Positions 5,743-8,702 of a stretch of DNA of 8,702 nucleotides are shown piece after piece. The notes under the pieces are model-generated. The model saw only the letters and a program-made list of their open reading frames with translations. It was not told the DNA's origin and searched no databases. Both the position numbers and the translations under genes were made by a program. Each line of letters begins with the position of its first letter. Position 1 is the first letter of the stretch. Source of the DNA: Candidatus Woesearchaeota archaeon (lineage in GTDB: Archaea; Nanobdellota; Nanobdellia; Woesearchaeales; JACPBV01); contig JAHWIN010000078.1 in NCBI GenBank assembly GCA_019322475.1, forward strand, positions 1 to 8,702, read 5' to 3'.

Positions 5743-6504
5743 ATGGGAACTAATCCATTAAATAACCTATATGTTTGTATCAATAGGGAACCAATAAGCC
5801 TAGGAGATGGGCTTAAAAAAAACGGAGAGTTGATAATCTATCCTTTGGACTCCAATTTCTTATTCATAAGCCCCCCAGAACTACCCAACAACAAGTACAA
5901 GTTGGTGACATTAAATCTTACAGAAAACCCCCCAAACTTAGATGATTTTGTCATTCCTGTAAGCGGAAGGGGCTACAATACAGGAACTCACAATTATAAG
6001 GGCAAGGTATGGAATGATTTTGGATATGATCTTGATCATTTATTTAGAAAATATCCTGATAAAAAATTGGCAGTATTAGAATTGGGGCCTGGTGTCTCAG
6101 CAACAATCCCAATTATTGCTTACAATCGTATGCTTGAAAAACAACAAGGAAGTGCTGATCAATACTCAAAACCCATCATCATTGAGCCTCTTCAGTATAA
6201 CAAGCTAGAAGGATGGATATTATACCTACAAAAGATAATTCCCAATCTAACACTCCTAGTTTCAGAAGATAAAACAGAGAGCCTTGAAGAAATTTTGTGG
6301 AGAATAAGTATCCTCAAAAACCCATCATATGTTAGGAGGTATAAATTCCACTTCGAAAACCTTCCTGATAATGTTAGATCCTCTTTAGAGGGAAAAATGG
6401 ACGTTGTTATTGACTGCCATGGGCCCCATGACTATGGATCTAGCAAGCTAGAAAGTTTCAAAAAGCTCCCCAAACCAGGTTCAGGATACCTCTTTATACT
6501 ATAA
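5743..6504 (+). CDS. Class I SAM-dependent methyltransferase-like protein, possibly C-terminally shortened
   Basis: The 253-aa product (261 if GTG at 5719 is used) has a poorly conserved N-terminal part (1-105) and then a Rossmann methyltransferase core. Motif I is LAVLELGPGVSA at 109-120, an acidic beta-2 end is KPIIIEP at 143-149, beta-4 is MDVVIDCHGPHD at 219-230, and the beta-5 turn is PKPGSGYLFIL at 243-253. The product stops there, so the beta-6/beta-7 hairpin of the usual fold is missing. It is either a shortened variant or a truncated gene; no frame directly after the stop continues it. The substrate is unknown. The gene stands alone, is AT-richer than its neighbours and uses TTA, ATT and even CGT codons more freely, which suggests transfer. 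A CATTTATTT box near 5698-5706 may be its promoter. Confidence 0.7.
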   Translation: MGTNPLNNLYVCINREPISLGDGLKKNGELIIYPLDSNFLFISPPELPNNKYKLVTLNLTENPPNLDDFVIPVSGRGYNTGTHNYKGKVWNDFGYDLDHLFRKYPDKKLAVLELGPGVSATIPIIAYNRMLEKQQGSADQYSKPIIIEPLQYNKLEGWILYLQKIIPNLTLLVSEDKTESLEEILWRISILKNPSYVRRYKFHFENLPDNVRSSLEGKMDVVIDCHGPHDYGSSKLESFKKLPKPGSGYLFIL

Positions 6505-6567
6505 CTTAACTTCGCCACTTAGCCAGCCCTAACAGCAGCTACCCACAATTTTCTTAAAGAAAAATAA

Positions 6568-6610
6568 GTTCTCATAGTGAAAAACTTTGGAGGTAATCCA
6601 CCATGAGAAC
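6568..6610 (+). promoter_or_regulatory. Hairpin with Shine-Dalgarno in the loop and ATG in the stem
   Basis: GTTCTCATAGTG (6568-6579) pairs with CACCATGAGAAC (6599-6610) as 8 + 3 base pairs around one A-C mismatch. The 19-base loop contains GGAGGT (6589-6594), and the descending arm contains an ATG (6603-6605) at the correct distance from it. That ATG opens a 27-codon frame to 6686. It could be a leader that controls translation or the end of a small element. With no larger gene behind it, its role is unclear. Confidence 0.3.
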
Positions 6611-6686
6611 CAATGTAAATTTTGCTATAGGTCCTATAACATTAACAAGGATAAGAAGTCCCCTCCATTTAGAATTAGTGGAATAA
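6603..6686 (+). CDS. Possible 27-aa peptide with a strong ribosome binding site
   Basis: An ATG follows GGAGGT with 8 bases between and opens a 27-codon frame ending in TAA. The peptide (beginning MRTNVNFAIGPITL) has no recognised family. The quality of the ribosome binding site is the only positive evidence, and the start is buried in the hairpin described above. It may be a leader peptide, a remnant of a longer gene, or chance. The rest of the 6505-6741 gap shows only a 7-bp TTTTCTT/AAGAAAA hairpin near 6550-6564. Confidence 0.2.
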   Translation: MRTNVNFAIGPITLTRIRSPLHLELVE

Positions 6687-6741
6687 AGCTAAACGGTTAC
6701 GTTTTCCTGCAGGCCCAACCAAGACAAGCCTGCCCTTCCAT

Positions 6742-7632
6742 CTATGTCATGGCAGTGTGCGCCTTAAGCAGGCCTATAGCCTCAAGCGCGCTTTTTTCCT
6801 TGTCCTTTATCTCAAGCATAAGGTCAAAGTCCAGCCCTTTCGTATCCCTGATAAACTTCCTGAACAGATTTATATCGATATGCTCTGCATGGCTTCCTGC
6901 CCTTGCCCCTTTTTTCTGGCTGCTGTAATGCACGATCATAGGCCCGTCTTTTCTCTTCCATGTCTTTTGCGCTGCGATCATCGCTTCCCTTATTGGTTCC
7001 CCTTCATTAAGGCATTGGTGATGGAAGCTGTCAAACACCGCAGGAATCCCTGTTTTTTTGGATATCTCAAGGCAGTCCTTAAGTGAATAGAGCCTGTCAT
7101 CATTCTCTATCACCAGCCTTTTCCTTATCATGATAGGAAGTTTCCTGTAGCTTCTGATAAAGCGCATTACAGCTTTTCTCTTATCCCCATATATCCCTCC
7201 TACATGGACCTGCACCTTTGCCGAGCTGTCAAGCCCCATCACGTCAAGAATCCTGCAATGGTATCTTAGCTCTCTTATGCTTCTCCTCACCACATCCTTT
7301 TTTGGGGAGTTAAGAAGGATGAACTGGTCAGGATGCATGGATATCCTCATCCTGCTGCTTTTGATAAATCTCCCTATTTCCTTAAGGCTCTTTTTAAGGT
7401 AAGGCTTCCAGTCAAACCTGAAAACAGGATGCGAGGCAAACGGTATGATATCAGAGCTTATCCTGAAGAACAAAAGCCTGTTTTTTAGGTTGTAATCAAG
7501 TATCTTTTTCAGGCATTCGATGTTTCCTTTGGCTTTTTTTATTGCAAGGTCCTTTGAATAATTCTTCAGCCTGAACGTAGAATTGGCAGTGCATCCTATG
7601 CTCCTGTTGATGCAGGGGTATCCTATCCTCAT
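6742..7632 (-). CDS. uvsE: UV-damage endonuclease (UVDE/UvsE)
   Basis: It nicks DNA 5' to UV photoproducts and other lesions, starting an excision repair path independent of UvrABC. The product is 296 aa, close to the short bacterial form (about 280-310). A TIM-barrel fold with the metal-binding residues is visible: H68 (FASHPV), H100 (MHPDQF), H143 (VQVHVGG), E176 (VIENDD), D201 and H204 (VFDSFHH), H235 (IVHYSSQ), H248 (GSHAEHID) and E274 (LMLEIKDKE). The N-terminus (MRIGYPCINRSIG) is typical, which fixes the start at 7632. The PMIVHYSSQ segment differs from the PKxH form with an active-site lysine that I recall from the Thermus enzyme, and may mark a subfamily. Its TATA box lies about 27 bases upstream, so the mRNA is leaderless or nearly so. 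Confidence 0.95.
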   Translation of the reverse strand: MRIGYPCINRSIGCTANSTFRLKNYSKDLAIKKAKGNIECLKKILDYNLKNRLLFFRISSDIIPFASHPVFRFDWKPYLKKSLKEIGRFIKSSRMRISMHPDQFILLNSPKKDVVRRSIRELRYHCRILDVMGLDSSAKVQVHVGGIYGDKRKAVMRFIRSYRKLPIMIRKRLVIENDDRLYSLKDCLEISKKTGIPAVFDSFHHQCLNEGEPIREAMIAAQKTWKRKDGPMIVHYSSQKKGARAGSHAEHIDINLFRKFIRDTKGLDFDLMLEIKDKEKSALEAIGLLKAHTAMT

Positions 7633-7653
7633 GTTCCTTTATCAACAGCCTCA

Positions 7654-7666
7654 ATTATATATAAAT
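7654..7666 (-). promoter_or_regulatory. TATA box for the UV-damage endonuclease gene
   Basis: The minus strand reads ATTTATATATAAT, close to the archaeal consensus, with its centre near 7660. The predicted start site, near 7633-7635, is at the ATG (7632). GGAAC before the ATG is a poor Shine-Dalgarno match, which fits a leaderless message. Confidence 0.6.
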
Positions 7667-7747
7667 GTGGTGTTTAGATTGGAAAATGGGGTTAGGTTGG
7701 ATTCCCAAAGCTGGATCGATAGCAGACGGCAGCTAAGCATCAAAACA

Positions 7748-7755
7748 TTTTTAAA
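7748..7755 (+). promoter_or_regulatory. TATA box for the MscS gene
   Basis: TTTTTAAA is centred near 7751, about 27 bases before the ATG at 7778, so the predicted start site falls on the start codon. This decides the start against upstream in-frame ATGs from 7583 that would place the TATA box inside the gene and overlap the endonuclease gene. Confidence 0.6.
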
Positions 7756-7777
7756 CATCCTCTTCCAGGATTGCTGT

Positions 7778-8644
7778 ATGGAGGGAATTTTTGGTTTTGT
7801 CGAAGAGATAAGGGGCTTTATCCCTTTGATAAGGACGGCTATAACAGTTATCGTAGTTTTTGTCATATTCAGCCTTGTCCTGAGCCTAATAAAGAAGAGC
7901 CTGCTGAAGAAGGCAAAAGGGAAAAAGCAGATCTCGAACATACAGATATTCTCAAAGGTCCTTAGGATAATATTCTTCCTTTTGCTTGTGATATTTGCAT
8001 TGTCATCCTATGCCGGCTCATGGGCAGGATTAGGCATAGGGATAGGCCTGTTCTCTGCTGCTTTAGGATGGGCCCTGCAGAAGCCGATAACAGGGGTTGC
8101 CGGATGGATAATGGTCGTTGCAAAAAGGCCGTTTGAGATAGGCGACAGGGTGATAATAGGGGCTGTAAGGGGGGACGTCAAGGACATAACCCTTACCCAT
8201 ATCTACCTGAAGGAGGTAGGCGGGATAGTGGCAGGAGAGGAAAACTCAGGAAGGATAATAATGATCCCTAATTCCCTTTTGTTCGAGCAGAACATAATAA
8301 ACTATACCCAGCAGCACGAATACATCCTGGACCAGGTGACATTCACTGTAACCCATGAAAGCGACCTGGACAAGGCGATAAAGCTGGGCACAGAGTCTGC
8401 AGAAAAATACACCAAAGACGTGATAAAATCAACAGGGGAAAAGCCGTATGCCAGGACATATTTCGATGCAAGCGGAATCATCGTACATATAAGGTATTAC
8501 TCCCATGCAAAGAGGATCCAGGAGATCTCAAGCGACATAACCCAGGACCTCTTCAAGAAGATAATGAAGGAAAAAGATGTAAGGCTGGCATACGCCCACA
8601 CAGAAGTCCTTCTGAGGGAGCTTAACTCTTCTAAAAAGGGTTGA
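7778..8644 (+). CDS. mscS: MscS-type mechanosensitive ion channel
   Basis: This is a membrane channel that opens under membrane tension and releases solutes during hypo-osmotic shock. The 288-aa product, about the length of E. coli MscS, has helices at about 15-38 (TM1), 58-78 (TM2) and 82-115. The last is the glycine/alanine-rich pore helix (WAGLGIGIGLFSAALGWALQ and then GVAGWIMVVAKRPFEIGD). The beta domain follows (about 118-175; GDRVIIGAVRGDVKDITLTH, then RIIMIPNSLLFEQNIINYT), then the alpha/beta C-terminal domain. All are family hallmarks. The first residues (MEGIFGFVEEIRG) and the TATA position support the start at 7778. A longer frame back to 7583 is an artefact across the promoter. The gene diverges from the endonuclease gene, and no functional link between them is implied. 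The 58 bases after it show nothing. Confidence 0.94.
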   Translation: MEGIFGFVEEIRGFIPLIRTAITVIVVFVIFSLVLSLIKKSLLKKAKGKKQISNIQIFSKVLRIIFFLLLVIFALSSYAGSWAGLGIGIGLFSAALGWALQKPITGVAGWIMVVAKRPFEIGDRVIIGAVRGDVKDITLTHIYLKEVGGIVAGEENSGRIIMIPNSLLFEQNIINYTQQHEYILDQVTFTVTHESDLDKAIKLGTESAEKYTKDVIKSTGEKPYARTYFDASGIIVHIRYYSHAKRIQEISSDITQDLFKKIMKEKDVRLAYAHTEVLLRELNSSKKG

Positions 8645-8702
8645 GCCTGTTCATCAAAGGTGAAAGCGCAACTATAAGGATTTACGGTTTACTTTCTCAT
8701 CG

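Noticed and set aside
5258..6594. TTTGGAGGT repeated at 5258-5266 and 6586-6594, considered as a target duplication around an inserted island
   Set aside because: The same 9-mer occurs near 1503, and it is simply a ribosome-binding-like sequence, so it is not specific evidence of insertion.
6709..6733. GCAGGC/GCCTGC hairpin after the endonuclease stop, considered as a terminator
   Set aside because: The stem is only 6 bp with a 13-base loop and no T-tract follows on the minus strand.
6587..6928. Plus-strand frame from a TTG with a CKFC motif
   Set aside because: Most of it is antisense to the endonuclease gene. The CxxC near its start is isolated, and the TTG overlaps a Shine-Dalgarno sequence that serves another ATG.
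7583..7777. N-terminal extension of the MscS frame
   Set aside because: It overlaps the 5' end of the endonuclease gene and both promoters. The TATA box and protein similarity favour the start at 7778.

Overview
The window looks archaeal and chromosomal. Most gene starts follow an AT-rich TATA-type box (TTTATATA, TTTTTAAA, TTTAAATAT) centred about 25-27 bases upstream of either the start codon itself, implying leaderless mRNAs, or a short leader. No bacterial -35/-10 pairs are needed. AGG and ATA codons are frequent, and the families present (Lrp/AsnC regulator, type I-alpha glutamine synthetase, SdpI, DUF5654, MscS, UV-damage endonuclease) fit an archaeon. A small-genome, DPANN-like lineage is possible, but nothing here proves it.

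Left part (1-2392, all minus strand). Read in the direction of transcription, the first unit is an Lrp/AsnC regulator followed 10 bases later by a DUF5654 membrane protein. The second is a translationally coupled trio: an SdpI-like membrane protein, a 55-residue zinc-ribbon protein and a NapH/CcoG-like membrane polyferredoxin cut by the window edge. Both junctions in the trio are ATGA stop/start overlaps.

Centre (2393-5040). An AT-rich divergent promoter region separates lrp from glnA (type I-alpha glutamine synthetase), suggesting that this Lrp controls nitrogen assimilation. Convergent to glnA is a small cysteine-containing hypothetical gene. Next come two small coupled membrane-protein genes (ATGA overlap) with a leaderless-type promoter and a hairpin after the last stop.

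Island (about 5040-6740). This stretch is AT-richer and poor in genes. It begins with about 700 bases without a convincing gene, which holds two strong RNA-like secondary structures: a three-way junction whose two hairpins carry the same CUCUG tip, and a hairpin followed by seven T. A lone class I methyltransferase gene follows, which ends unusually early in the fold. After it lies a hairpin whose loop holds a Shine-Dalgarno sequence and whose stem holds an ATG. This is the most likely site of acquired or undescribed content.

Right part (6742-8702). A UV-damage endonuclease gene (minus) and an MscS-type mechanosensitive channel gene (plus) diverge from a shared 145-base promoter region. Each has a TATA box at the distance expected for a leaderless transcript.
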